64,000 nucleotides of DNA, from NCBI GenBank assembly GCA_020524245.1, contig JAIVLN010000002.1, positions 248,001-312,000 of the forward strand, given 5' to 3'. The translations under genes and the position numbers were made by a program. Below, piece after piece: positions 14,257 to 23,404 of this stretch (position 1 is its first letter; every line of letters starts with the position of its first letter). This DNA comes from Rossellomorea aquimaris (lineage in GTDB: Bacteria; Bacillota; Bacilli; Bacillales; Fictibacillaceae). The notes beneath the pieces are model-generated. The model ran no database searches and was not told where the DNA came from. It was given only the letters and a program-made list of their open reading frames with translations.

Positions 14257-16722
14257 TTACTCGAAATAAGTTGTATAGTAACGGGAAACGGCTACTGCAT
14301 AGTCTCCGCGAGTCACTTTTTGTTCCGGATTGAAGGAAGCGACGATTGTCGGCTCCTTGTCATAAGGACCTTGTGTAACATCGAAGTATGCGTTCAAGAT
14401 GTTCAGATCAAGTGCGAGTTGTACATACCCTTTCAACTCAGCTGGTACAGCGTCCGCGTCCGAAATGGCGATACGCTCATCCTTATATTGAACCGTCAAT
14501 GGATCGTCGTTCAACGCTTTCGCTTCACTTTCAAGTCCTAATGCTTGAACGAGTGAGTAAGCAAGTTCAGCACGCTTCACCGCTTGATTTGGAGCAAAAG
14601 AACCGTCCCTATGTTTCATTACACCAGCGCCGCTCAAGTCAGTGTCTTTCAATGCTGCGCCACGGGCAGTTACCGCTTGAACGTAAGCAGAGTCAGCTGC
14701 ATTTACATCTGAGAAAGCCAATCCATTCGTCAAGTTTTGACGGACGGCTGCGCCCATTGTTAAAAACTTCGCCAAGTCTGCACGTGTCAAAGCACTATCC
14801 GGCTTGTAAGTGCCGTTTGCTTTTCCATCAAGAAGTCGTTCACTTACACCCATCTTGATGGCATCTTCTGCCGGGTGACCACTTACATCATTGATGCCTG
14901 TGAATCCGCCCGCTTTTTTAAATGCCAATTCTCCTTGGACGGTTTCCGGAAGTCCTGGACCACCGTCAAGACCTTCGAGACGAAGCGTCCACTTACCTGC
15001 CATCGGGCTCGTCACCTGTACTGTGCGATCTGTGTAAAGCGTGAACACAAGATAGATGCCAGAAGAATATTCCGTTCCATCAGGAGCTGTCAAAACAAGG
15101 TTCAATGGGTTGCCTGTTTCACCAAGCAAGCCTTTCGCGTTTACTTTTGCCGTAAGCTCGGTCAATCCTTCTTCTACATTAAACTCGACCTGGTTGGAGG
15201 AAGCCGTCGCCGGGTTATACTCCACTTCAACCGGCTCACGCGTTACATCCATTTCGACGTTCGCATTGTATTCGTTCATATAGTTCAAAGTTTCACCATA
15301 TTCTTTTCCGTTCATAACCATATCGACTGCAGCGTATGCATTCGCATATCCTGCACCCCCTTCCCAAGCCTCATATCCAGGCATGTTGGTTGCTGTCTTC
15401 TGGATGATGGATTTCACTTCCATCGGCGTCAATGTTGGGTCTGCATCCAGCATCAACGCAACGATTCCAGCCGCATGTGGTGCCGCCATCGATGTTCCGC
15501 TCATGTGTGTGTAGTAAGGCAAGTGTGCTGGCTCCAGGTTCTCTGCATCTTGATCTGCGCCAAGTGCTGTCAGTGGAGAAACCGTCTTCGTCGAAATGAT
15601 GTCTTTACCAGGCGTTGTGATGGTCGGGCGGTCTTCCCAAACGAACTGTTGACCATCAACAGTTACGGTTCCACCTTTCCCCTTCACTCCGCGAGAAGAG
15701 AAATCTGCAAGTCCACCTTGCTTGTCACCAGCTGCTACTGTGATGACCCATGGCGCTTTTTTATAGTTACCGGAAATCGTGGATTCTCCTGGACCGGAGT
15801 TACCAGCCGAGAATACGACGACAATGTTTCGGTCATACAATTTTTTCGTTGCGATATTAATCGGGTCTTCCGGATCGAAGTCTGTACCTGCATCACTAGT
15901 GGATCCCCAGGAGTTCGTCACTACACGGATGTTGTACTGCGCCTGGTTTGCTAACGCGTAATCAAAAGCGCCAAGTGTATCCAGGATGGCAATACCTGCT
16001 CCAGAACCGTAACCGACAAGGTCCGCTCCTGGTGCTACACCTTCGTATTTCCCTTTGGACATTGCACCGTTACCACCGACGATTCCAGCAACGTGAGTAC
16101 CGTGACCAGAATCAGTATCTGTGTTTGGTACATCTTCCGTATATGTAACCGGAAGTACATCAACAAGTGCATTCAAGTTCGTCGCACCTTGAACGTTTTG
16201 AACGAGGTGGTCACCGAATTTGATATCGTTATGAGTGCCATCGACTCCGCTGTCGTTAACGACAACGCCTATGCCTTTACCGGAAACCGGCATGCCACCG
16301 TTTTTCTCGGTCATGCTTGCATCGTTACGAAGCTCGTCGACACCAGTCATCGCAGTGCCTGTATTGTTCTCATACTCCAATTTTTCATTATAGTAAACCG
16401 AACGTACTTCAGGGTTATCTGCTAGGGCATTGATTTGGTCTGGAGTTGCAAGAACGCCTGCCATCGGTAGCTCATTGAATACTAGCCCCTTCGTAATGCC
16501 TACTTCTTTTAAAAGATCGACATGTTCAGCCTGCGGAGCATCATTCGTGTTGAACGTGATGATGACCTCTAGCGGTCCTGTTGCTCCCTTCATCTTCTCA
16601 ACCAACGTGGCATTGATGGTCGTTGTATTTGTCTGTGCCTTTGCCGATGATGCCGGAGAAAGGGCCATCATCCACGTGGAAAGTACGAGCAAAACGCTCA
16701 TCAGTAAGGTTAACCGTTTCAT
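14257..16722 (-). CDS. secreted S8 (subtilisin-family) serine peptidase with C-terminal SLH domains
   Basis: 821 aa from the ATG at 16722 (GGGAGGCGG upstream). A signal peptide (residues 1-~30, ending near SSAKA) is followed by a prodomain-like segment (PLEVIITFNTND...VRSVYYNEKLEYE). The peptidase domain has the catalytic Asp in VVNDSGVDGTHND, His in DSGHGTHVAGIVGG and Ser in GTSMAAPHAAG. A beta-rich region follows, then three SLH repeats from about residue 620 (KPDSALTRADLAKFL; FAPNQAVKRAELAYSL; FNPEQKVTRGDYAVAV), which anchor proteins to secondary cell wall polymer. Extracellular, wall-bound protease, probably nutritional or envelope-processing. Confidence 0.92.
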   Translation of the reverse strand: MKRLTLLMSVLLVLSTWMMALSPASSAKAQTNTTTINATLVEKMKGATGPLEVIITFNTNDAPQAEHVDLLKEVGITKGLVFNELPMAGVLATPDQINALADNPEVRSVYYNEKLEYENNTGTAMTGVDELRNDASMTEKNGGMPVSGKGIGVVVNDSGVDGTHNDIKFGDHLVQNVQGATNLNALVDVLPVTYTEDVPNTDTDSGHGTHVAGIVGGNGAMSKGKYEGVAPGADLVGYGSGAGIAILDTLGAFDYALANQAQYNIRVVTNSWGSTSDAGTDFDPEDPINIATKKLYDRNIVVVFSAGNSGPGESTISGNYKKAPWVITVAAGDKQGGLADFSSRGVKGKGGTVTVDGQQFVWEDRPTITTPGKDIISTKTVSPLTALGADQDAENLEPAHLPYYTHMSGTSMAAPHAAGIVALMLDADPTLTPMEVKSIIQKTATNMPGYEAWEGGAGYANAYAAVDMVMNGKEYGETLNYMNEYNANVEMDVTREPVEVEYNPATASSNQVEFNVEEGLTELTAKVNAKGLLGETGNPLNLVLTAPDGTEYSSGIYLVFTLYTDRTVQVTSPMAGKWTLRLEGLDGGPGLPETVQGELAFKKAGGFTGINDVSGHPAEDAIKMGVSERLLDGKANGTYKPDSALTRADLAKFLTMGAAVRQNLTNGLAFSDVNAADSAYVQAVTARGAALKDTDLSGAGVMKHRDGSFAPNQAVKRAELAYSLVQALGLESEAKALNDDPLTVQYKDERIAISDADAVPAELKGYVQLALDLNILNAYFDVTQGPYDKEPTIVASFNPEQKVTRGDYAVAVSRYYTTYFE

Positions 16723-16737
16723 CTTTCCGCCTCCCAT

Positions 16738-17090
16738 AGCGTAATCGTTTGAATACTTTTATTATTTCAATAAATCCCAAACGACGCTATTCTGCAAAAG
16801 GTATAAAGTACGAACAACAAAAGACATATATGGACTAGAAAGAAAGTCGTAGTGGTCCCAGGAGGGTAGTAGGATAGGACTAGTTGAACGGCATTGTGGA
16901 CACCATTATTGAGCACCAATACTCACCAATCTTCGAATCCCATCGTTCTACCTTATTCCCTATCTTTTCACTACCATTCTACAAAGCATAGATGAAATAT
17001 CGTCTAACCCACTACTTAACTGTATCTAATGGACCATTTCGTGTAGAAACATGTCAGAATTTGATAAATCCATGGAAAAGGAGTCTATTT
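16738..17090. other. intergenic region between divergent peptidase genes
   Basis: About 350 bases that should hold the promoters of the two divergent S8 peptidase genes. I see no convincing -35/-10 pair, no hairpin with T-run and no coding potential beyond the mini-ORF starting at 17091. Confidence 0.4.
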
Positions 17091-17135
17091 ATGTGTATGG
17101 AATTATTTATCTTGCTACAAGAAAACATACCTTGA
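17091..17135 (+). CDS. possible 14-aa leader peptide upstream of the S8 peptidase
   Basis: ATG at 17091 with AAAGGAG 7 bases upstream encodes MCMELFILLQENIP and stops 13 bases before the start of the peptidase gene. The ribosome binding site is stronger than that of the peptidase, suggesting a translated leader or coupling. No database-recognisable sequence; it could be chance. Confidence 0.3.
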   Translation: MCMELFILLQENIP

Positions 17136-17148
17136 GAGGATGGAACAA

Positions 17149-18633
17149 ATGAAGAAAGGCTTACTCGTATTTTTGGGGGTTTTACTCGCTTTGTCATCTT
17201 TCAGTTTCAGCGTATTTGCATCACCACAAGAGACATCCAGTTCAAAGCAGGCATTTTTAGTCGTATTCAAATCTGAAAACAGCCTACCTGCCAATTACAA
17301 ATCTATCATTGAAAAAGCTGGAGGAGAAGTAACCTATGAGGTAGCGAAGATCGGAACGATTGAAGCAACAACTTCTAATCCCACTGCCTTCATTAAGTCT
17401 TTAGTTAAAAATACAAACATTGCAAGTCTTGCACCTGCGATGGAAGTTTCTTTGAATTTACCGGAATTTGAAGTAACAGCTGCTGACGTAGAACAAAGTG
17501 GATTACAACCTGTTCCAGCTGGTGAAAGTATTTGGGAAGCTGGATGGCAATGGGATATTGAGCGCGTAACGAATAAAGGTGCGAGCCATGCCCTTTCCAG
17601 CGGAAGTAAAGATGTCGTCGTCGGCGTGATCGACACGGGCTTTGATTTCAACCATCCCGATTTAAAAAATAACATTGTTCCTGGGTCCAAAACCTTTGTA
17701 CCAGGAACGACTGATGCATGGGACGAACATAGCCACGGGACACACGTTGCCGGAACAATCGGGGCAAATGGCCGTATTAAAGGGATTGCACCTGAAGTTG
17801 GACTCCGAGCATACCGTGTATTTGCCACAGGTAGCGCACAACAAATTTGGATCACAAATGCGATTATTGCCGCAGCAGATGACGGCGTTGATGTCATCAA
17901 CATGAGCTTAGGCGGTACACGCGTAGTTGGGCAATGGTATTACACAGATCCTATAACTGGTGAAAAGATCCGTTTAGGTAATGATGCTGCTGATATGGTC
18001 GCTTACAACCGGGCAATTCGTTATGCGACGAATAAAAATGTGACCGTTGTCGCTTCCGCAGGGAACGACGGCCAAGACTTAAGCAATCCTGCTAAGCTCG
18101 CAGATTGGTACAATGCTGTTTTAGATCGAAATCCTTCTACTGCTGCTTATGATGTGCAAGGTGCAGCATTTAAAGTTCCTGCTCAAATCCCTGGTGTAAT
18201 CACGGTTTCTGCCTTGGGTGGAGGATTTGGCACAGAAGATCGCCTTGCTTTCTACTCGAACTATGGTAACGGAAACATCAATCTATCTGCTCCAGGAGGC
18301 GATTTAGGTCCTGATTATAATGGAACACGCGCACCTGATTACTACAAATGGTTAGTATTGAGCACAGTTCCAACTAACATGAAATCTGACACAGCCGAAG
18401 CACTATTCGGTTCTAAGGGTTACGGTTGGAAAGGTGGAACTTCGATGGCTTCACCTCAAGTGGCTGGAGTAGCCGCGGCTTACATTGCAAAAGTATATAA
18501 AGAAACGGGCAAGAAGCCTGCTCCTAACCAAGTTCAAACACACTTGCAACAAACTGCGGATGATGCAGGCAAAGATGGGTTCGATCCTATCTTCGGTCAT
18601 GGCGTTGTAAATGCATATCATGCAGTAAAATAA
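17149..18633 (+). CDS. secreted S8 (subtilisin-family) serine peptidase
   Basis: 494 aa from the ATG at 17149 (GAGAGG 8 bases upstream; the ATG at 17140 is too close). Signal peptide MKKGLLVFLGVLLALSS... ends near VFA. An inhibitor-I9-like prodomain (FLVVFKSENSLPANYKSI) follows. Catalytic Asp in VVGVIDTGFDFNHPD, His in HSHGTHVAGTIGANG, Asn in SAGNDG, Ser in GGTSMASPQVAG. No SLH or other anchor, so it is probably released. The sequence is unlike its divergent SLH neighbour, so the two are not a recent duplication. Confidence 0.92.
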   Translation: MKKGLLVFLGVLLALSSFSFSVFASPQETSSSKQAFLVVFKSENSLPANYKSIIEKAGGEVTYEVAKIGTIEATTSNPTAFIKSLVKNTNIASLAPAMEVSLNLPEFEVTAADVEQSGLQPVPAGESIWEAGWQWDIERVTNKGASHALSSGSKDVVVGVIDTGFDFNHPDLKNNIVPGSKTFVPGTTDAWDEHSHGTHVAGTIGANGRIKGIAPEVGLRAYRVFATGSAQQIWITNAIIAAADDGVDVINMSLGGTRVVGQWYYTDPITGEKIRLGNDAADMVAYNRAIRYATNKNVTVVASAGNDGQDLSNPAKLADWYNAVLDRNPSTAAYDVQGAAFKVPAQIPGVITVSALGGGFGTEDRLAFYSNYGNGNINLSAPGGDLGPDYNGTRAPDYYKWLVLSTVPTNMKSDTAEALFGSKGYGWKGGTSMASPQVAGVAAAYIAKVYKETGKKPAPNQVQTHLQQTADDAGKDGFDPIFGHGVVNAYHAVK

Positions 18634-18675
18634 AAAAATCCCTTTCCTTGGTAAGAAAGGGTTACGTTCATAAGG

Positions 18676-18722
18676 TAACGGTGTACCAGGTGATAAAAGC
18701 CTTGGTACATCGTTATTATTTT
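18676..18722 (+). terminator. rho-independent terminator
   Basis: AACGGTGTACCAGG / CCTTGGTACATCGTT hairpin followed by ATTATTTTAT. A second hairpin (CCCTTTCCTTGG...AAAGGG, 18641-18661) directly after the stop codon may contribute. Confidence 0.75.
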
Positions 18723-18723
18723 A

Positions 18724-19005
18724 TCACGATTGTTCATATCTTCTTCCTAAAATCAGGATATGATAATACCCGAATATCATCATCAACATTCCACTTCCCA
18801 AAAATACTGCACCAGTTACTATGAAACAATTAATATAGCTTTCTACAATGAGGTGGTAATATGCTGTATCCGCTCCCCCTCTATTTATTAACCAAGTTTC
18901 AGCAATAATTCGCCCAAGGTTAACACTAGAAAAAAGCAACACTAAACCGCCGCCCCCCAGTACCGAGCCTACAATCATGAAGAGTTTCGATTGTTCTTTT
19001 GACAT
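18724..19005 (-). CDS. small two-helix membrane protein
   Basis: 93 aa with CAGGAGG 7 bases before ATG. Two hydrophobic segments (about residues 8-28 and 56-82) bracket a polar loop that should face one side of the membrane. The tail is basic (GRRYEQS). No family recognised. Possibly co-transcribed with the GNAT gene 20 bases upstream. Confidence 0.65.
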   Translation of the reverse strand: MSKEQSKLFMIVGSVLGGGGLVLLFSSVNLGRIIAETWLINRGGADTAYYHLIVESYINCFIVTGAVFLGSGMLMMIFGYYHILILGRRYEQS

Positions 19006-19025
19006 GATATCCTCCTGATACCTAT

Positions 19026-19574
19026 TTATTCTTTTGGATTAATGATTCCATAGCATACAAGATCTAAGTACTGATTGTCTTTCTTTACATGGTCTTTCAA
19101 AATGCCTTCTTCTTTCATGCCTAATTTCTGCATTACTTTCCCTGAAGCGGGATTTGAGCGGAAGTAGCGAGCAAATACTCTATGAAGTTGCTTTTCTTTA
19201 AATCCGAATTCCAACATGGCTTGAGCAGCCTCTGTTGCATATCCATTTCCCCAATACTCTTCCCCGACCCAATAGGCAATTTCACCATGATTAAACGATT
19301 GATTGTTGGATAACGCTATGGCTCCAAATAGTTCTCCTGTCTTCTTATCGGTTATAGCAAATTCATATAGTTTATCAGCCTCATAGTTATCCAGGTGGTT
19401 TTCAATCCAAGATAAAGCATCCTCTTCAGAATAGGGGTATGGCAGGTACAATGTATTTTTGGAGATATTATAATTATTACATAGACATGTAACTGCAAGG
19501 GCATCAGATTTTTCAAACAGCCTTAATAAAAGTCTATTAATGATAATGGTTTTATATTGATGGTCATATTTCAT
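19026..19574 (-). CDS. GNAT N-acetyltransferase, RimJ/RimL-like
   Basis: 182 aa. Starts INRLLLRLFEKSDA and has the acetyl-CoA-binding motif of GNAT enzymes as YWGNGYATEAAQAMLEFGF, followed by RVFARYFRSNPASGKVMQKLGM, typical of the RimJ/RimL branch that acetylates protein N-termini or small amines. An AGGTGGGG ribosome binding site precedes the ATG. The target is unknown. Confidence 0.85.
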   Translation of the reverse strand: MKYDHQYKTIIINRLLLRLFEKSDALAVTCLCNNYNISKNTLYLPYPYSEEDALSWIENHLDNYEADKLYEFAITDKKTGELFGAIALSNNQSFNHGEIAYWVGEEYWGNGYATEAAQAMLEFGFKEKQLHRVFARYFRSNPASGKVMQKLGMKEEGILKDHVKKDNQYLDLVCYGIINPKE

Positions 19575-19938
19575 AAGAACCCCACCTATTTTTTTGTGAG
19601 TAACCAGCTTCCGTATTCTTTTTATTTTGCACTACAATCACGGTTGACCCTTAGTTAAATGTATAGGGTTAGAATAATGGCTCTATGTACCTTGTATTTT
19701 CAAGTTGGGATCCATGTTTCTTTTCTCCTTATTCATTCCAGCATTCATTTATAAATACTCTAAATGTAATCCTTTTCCTTTTTCTGCATAAGACGGTCTA
19801 TCCTTCCAAAAAACAAATGGAGTGTGGATTTGCGGCAATATAAGGCCGTTATCCTACCCGAAATATACAAATCCATAATTTATAGGCAGGATAACCACGA
19901 CATGCAATAAAAACTTGTGTACAATTTGCGAAAAGTAT
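19575..19938. other. intergenic region, nothing recognised
   Basis: About 360 bases upstream of both the GNAT gene (minus) and the 81-aa membrane protein gene (plus). I see no hairpin, no repeat and no plausible coding frame. The minus-strand open frame across 19854-20057 overlaps the next gene and has no ribosome binding site. Confidence 0.4.
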
Positions 19939-19968
19939 TTGACAAAATTGTGACAAAGGTTCAATAAT
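19939..19968 (+). promoter_or_regulatory. sigma-A-like promoter
   Basis: TTGACA (19939-19944), 18-base spacer, AATAAT (19963-19968), about 20 bases upstream of the start codon of the 81-aa membrane protein. Confidence 0.5.
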
Positions 19969-19989
19969 AGAGGAAAGGGGATGAGGAAC

Positions 19990-20235
19990 ATGAATTCGAG
20001 AACAAAACTAATCAACGCTACAAAATTTGTTGGGGGATCTGTCCTTTCACTAGGCATTATGATGTTTTTAATCGGTATGATTGTAAGCGATTTCAGTTAT
20101 CTGATGTCCATTGGAATTGGAACGGTGACCGGAGCTGTGTTCATCTTCCTGATCGGTATGTTTTTTGTAGCAACTGAAGAAATGCTTGAGAAGAGCGAAA
20201 AAGGAACGAGAGAAACGTCTCCTTCCAGGTCCTAA
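19990..20235 (+). CDS. small two-helix membrane protein
   Basis: 81 aa from the ATG at 19990 (AGGAAAGGGG at good spacing; the ATG at 19981 is too close). Two hydrophobic helices (about residues 15-33 and 40-62) and a charged C-terminus (EEMLEKSEKGTRETSPSRS). Unknown function. A strong terminator follows. Confidence 0.65.
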   Translation: MNSRTKLINATKFVGGSVLSLGIMMFLIGMIVSDFSYLMSIGIGTVTGAVFIFLIGMFFVATEEMLEKSEKGTRETSPSRS

Positions 20236-20255
20236 ATCGAATTACATATTATGAT

Positions 20256-20286
20256 AAAAGGTGCAGCCTCATGCTGCACCTTTTTT
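20256..20286. terminator. bidirectional terminator
   Basis: AAAAGGTGCAGC / GCTGCACCTTTTTT hairpin with a 6-base loop, between convergent genes ending at 20235 and 20290. Confidence 0.9.
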
Positions 20287-20289
20287 AGA

Positions 20290-21246
20290 TTAATCCATAT
20301 ACTTTTTCAGAAATTCCTCTAGCTTTGCTTCATAATCCTCGCGATGACTCACAAACGATTCTCCGTGATTCGCCCCATCATATGTCACGAGTTCTGCCTC
20401 GCTTTTCGTATTTTCATAGAGTTCCTTGGACATCGCAGTTGGTACGAATGTATCCCCATTTCCATGAATATACAATATCGGTGCTTCCGCTTTTTTCACC
20501 TGATCCAATGCGGATGCTTCAGTTAATGAATAACCGGCTTTCCATTTTGTCACCAGACTGGTTGTTGGCAATACAGGAACATCAGGCAGGTGATACATCC
20601 GATCCATCTGGTACTCGAACAATTCATAAACGCTCGTATATGGGCTGTCTGCGACGATCGCTTTTATATTGTCGGGAAGCTCTTCCCCACTCGTCATCAA
20701 TACGGTAGCTGCCCCCATGGAAATGCCGTGCATGACAATTTCTGTGTCCTGACCTTTCTTATCCAACAGCGTATCTATCCACTGAACCATGTCCAATCGG
20801 TCATGCCAACCGAACCCGATATAATCACCTTCACTCTTTTCATGACCTCGAAGATCGACAGTTAGGACATTGTATCCAAGCTCTTCATGATAGTGTTGGG
20901 CATACATTCCCATATCCTGACCATCCCCAAGATAGCCATGGGCAAACAAGACCGTCTTATCCGTCTGTTCTTTTGCTTCTAAAAAGTACCCTTGAAGCTT
21001 CAATCCATCAGAGGATTCAATTTCCCATCTTTCAAAGGGTTGTTCACGATACCAGCTACGCCAATCACCCTTAAGAAATTCATCCATCGCCTGAGCTGAT
21101 ACTTCTAAGTCTTTATTCCCTGTTAAAAATTCTTTCACATCACGCTTGATGGCTAGATCATAGAAATAAAAACTCGCAACGATATCTATCAATAATAAAA
21201 TTATCAGTATTCCTAATCCGAATTTGACCCCTTTTTTCCTTATCAC
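20290..21246 (-). CDS. membrane-anchored alpha/beta hydrolase (YqkD-like)
   Basis: 318 aa from a GTG at 21246 (GAAGGAG upstream). The longer frame to 21336 would cross a TATAAT box at 21281-21286, so it is probably untranslated. An N-terminal membrane anchor (FGLGILIILLLIDIVASF) is followed by an alpha/beta hydrolase: HGYLGDG oxyanion region, nucleophile elbow HGISMG, Asp in HGNGDTFVP, His in GANHGESF. It probably acts as an extracytoplasmic or membrane-face esterase or peptidase. Substrate unknown. Confidence 0.8.
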   Translation of the reverse strand: MIRKKGVKFGLGILIILLLIDIVASFYFYDLAIKRDVKEFLTGNKDLEVSAQAMDEFLKGDWRSWYREQPFERWEIESSDGLKLQGYFLEAKEQTDKTVLFAHGYLGDGQDMGMYAQHYHEELGYNVLTVDLRGHEKSEGDYIGFGWHDRLDMVQWIDTLLDKKGQDTEIVMHGISMGAATVLMTSGEELPDNIKAIVADSPYTSVYELFEYQMDRMYHLPDVPVLPTTSLVTKWKAGYSLTEASALDQVKKAEAPILYIHGNGDTFVPTAMSKELYENTKSEAELVTYDGANHGESFVSHREDYEAKLEEFLKKYMD

Positions 21247-21345
21247 GGTGTCTCCTTCCCCCTCATATCTCTCTAACTCCATTATACTAGGATAATAGAG
21301 GGAAGAAACCAGAAACGGGGTGGTATTTCTTAACATCTTCGAAAC

Positions 21346-22956
21346 TCAAATTCTTTTTTTCTTTCTAAAGAGGGTAATTATTATGATAATTAAGATTAGC
21401 GTCACTACTAAACTAGATGTGATTCCTAACATTGCTGCATGATTACTGGATATGATTTTACTGCTTAAATTGAGACTGACAATGATCCCGGTTGAGATAA
21501 TACTGAAGCTTAACAAGATCACACTAATTGTAAATAGGCTGATCATTCGGTCGATCCGCTTAAACAACCTGTGTTCCTCTTGTAATCGGATGGTCAGATT
21601 GGTCTTCCCCTCTGACAAGTTCTGTATAGCCCGATGTGCTTGGATTGGAATATCATATAACCGCTCCATCATCTCTTGATGATGGTTCTTCAAATCATGC
21701 GCCACTTTTTCAGGATTATACTTTTCTTGTACCATTCGTTTTCCCGCGTTCTTCAGGACATCTGATAATTGTAGCTCTGGATGCAGGGTTGCGATTGTTT
21801 TTTCTGCCTTGATTAGAGTATTGCCTACCATCACCAGTTCTCCTGGTACTTGAATGGAAAAGGTCCGTAAAATCTCCACCAATCCCAACAGGATGCTTCC
21901 GAAGTGAGCTTGTTTAATAGGAGCTTTCACATGATCCTCCACAAAAGTAGAAAGCTCATAGACAAGCCTGCGTTTTTTAGCGGGGTCCATCCTTATATCC
22001 TCACTCACTACTTCGGCCAACTTTTCGAAGTCCTCATTGATCAGGTGAAAAATGACTTTTTCAAACCATTTCTTCGTTGGGGGTAGAATTCTCCCCATAT
22101 TCCCAAAATCTAAATATACGAGTTTCCCATCACTTAATAAGACATTCCCAGCGTGAGGATCCCCATGAAAGAAACCATGCACTAAGATTTGTGCAAAAAG
22201 ATGATTTGCAAAATGTGATGCAACCGCCCTCCTCTGATCTTTCGCCAAGTAGTCAATTTGTGTAAGTTTATCTCCTTCAATATACTCCATAACCATCACT
22301 TTTTCAGTTGAGAAATGATTATATACTTTTGGTACAATGACGTTTTCAGATTCATTAAGTTTCGAAAATTTAAGCAAATTACGTGCTTCATGTTCGAAGT
22401 CCAATTCATTTTTCAATGATTGGGAGAAATCTTTCATGAACGTATCGTAAGAATGTTTATTAAATGCGTTGAGCCATCTGCTGAATGATTTGTACATCTT
22501 TTTCAATAAACGTATATCAAATAAGACTTCGCTTGCTACGCCTGGCTTTCGAATTTTGACTGCAACCATTTCTCCTGTCTTCAGGACAGCTTTATGGACC
22601 TGCCCAATTGATGCGACCCCGATTGGATCTGGATCAATGGAATGAAGTATGGTTTCAATGGAATCCCCCCATTCCTCCTCTAATCGATTTTTGATGACAT
22701 CAAAGGGGAGTTCTTCTCCACGATCTTGAAGACATTCTAATTGTGCTCTTACTTCTCTATTCAATAAATCGTCTCTGCTCGACAAGAACTGTCCGAGCTT
22801 AACGAACGTTGGTCCAAGAGATTGGAGGGTTTCACGGATTACTTCACCATCAAGCCGCTCTAGGTTTTGACGATTTTGGATAATACCGGTCCTCCAAATG
22901 CCTTTTACGATTTGAATGGATCTTCTTACTTCATTTCGTGTCATAGAATCACTCAT
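21346..22956 (-). CDS. ABC1/UbiB-family atypical kinase
   Basis: 536 aa from the ATG at 22956; the frame runs to 22992 but that part overlaps a micro-ORF. ABC1 signature: LGPTFVKLGQFLSSRDDLL, the Ala-rich nucleotide loop ASIGQVHKA, VAVKIRKPGV, catalytic HGFFHGDPHAGNVLL and metal-binding YLDFGNMG. Two hydrophobic helices end the protein. UbiB-like ATPases assist isoprenoid quinone or lipid metabolism at the membrane; in a menaquinone-using Bacillus the exact role is open. No strong ribosome binding site is visible, and the start lies 8 bases after the micro-ORF stop, implying translational coupling. Confidence 0.88.
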   Translation of the reverse strand: MSDSMTRNEVRRSIQIVKGIWRTGIIQNRQNLERLDGEVIRETLQSLGPTFVKLGQFLSSRDDLLNREVRAQLECLQDRGEELPFDVIKNRLEEEWGDSIETILHSIDPDPIGVASIGQVHKAVLKTGEMVAVKIRKPGVASEVLFDIRLLKKMYKSFSRWLNAFNKHSYDTFMKDFSQSLKNELDFEHEARNLLKFSKLNESENVIVPKVYNHFSTEKVMVMEYIEGDKLTQIDYLAKDQRRAVASHFANHLFAQILVHGFFHGDPHAGNVLLSDGKLVYLDFGNMGRILPPTKKWFEKVIFHLINEDFEKLAEVVSEDIRMDPAKKRRLVYELSTFVEDHVKAPIKQAHFGSILLGLVEILRTFSIQVPGELVMVGNTLIKAEKTIATLHPELQLSDVLKNAGKRMVQEKYNPEKVAHDLKNHHQEMMERLYDIPIQAHRAIQNLSEGKTNLTIRLQEEHRLFKRIDRMISLFTISVILLSFSIISTGIIVSLNLSSKIISSNHAAMLGITSSLVVTLILIIIIITLFRKKKRI

Positions 22957-22964
22957 TTGTATTG

Positions 22965-23039
22965 TTACTTGGTAAAAACGATGTAAACCCAACTGATTAT
23001 GAATACCACTAAGCTGCCAATGAGGAACTTCTTAAGCAT
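22965..23039 (-). CDS. 24-aa single-helix membrane micropeptide
   Basis: ATG at 23039 with AAGGAAGAG upstream encodes a 24-residue peptide with Lys at positions 3-4 followed by a hydrophobic run (FLIGSLVVFIISWVYIVF) and TK. It sits between yisL (10 bases downstream of it) and the ABC1 kinase start (8 bases further), on the same strand. Spacing, ribosome binding site and composition support translation, but it is too short for family assignment. Confidence 0.5.
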   Translation of the reverse strand: MLKKFLIGSLVVFIISWVYIVFTK

Positions 23040-23049
23040 CTACTCTTCC

Positions 23050-23388
23050 TTATAATGAGATGACGTTAAAACCGAACAGTAGAATCAGGGTAAGTACAGC
23101 CAATAGTGCACCCCAAATGAACCCATTCAATGTCAACTGCTTCTTCCTTCTAGAGAGCATGATCTCCATAACAGCAATGAGGATCACAGCCAGCAGTCCT
23201 TTCACAACATAGGTGGCTGGAAATTGCATCATCGACAACATACCGATTCCTGTTCCGAGCATGACTACATAAAACAACCTCAAAATCATGTGTGGGACCT
23301 TACGTTTTTGGATGAAGTACGTGATAAAGAAAGTAATGACTAAAATTGCCCATGAACTGGCATGAATGGAATATAGCGTTTGGAACAT
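23050..23388 (-). CDS. yisL: YisL-family (UPF0344) membrane protein
   Basis: 112 aa with four predicted helices. Matches the YisL/UPF0344 pattern: an early HASSWAI segment, KVPHMILRLFYVVMLGTG, and VMEIMLSRRKK before the final helix. Function unknown in the family. 17 bases downstream of the MFS gene; likely one operon MFS-yisL-micropeptide-ABC1. Confidence 0.8.
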   Translation of the reverse strand: MFQTLYSIHASSWAILVITFFITYFIQKRKVPHMILRLFYVVMLGTGIGMLSMMQFPATYVVKGLLAVILIAVMEIMLSRRKKQLTLNGFIWGALLAVLTLILLFGFNVISL

Positions 23389-23404
23389 ATGTCGAATCTC
23401 CTTT

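Noticed and set aside
14875-15954. 359-aa plus-strand open frame
   Set aside because: Lies wholly antisense inside the S8-SLH peptidase gene, has no ribosome binding site and a Cys/Arg-rich composition typical of a shadow frame.
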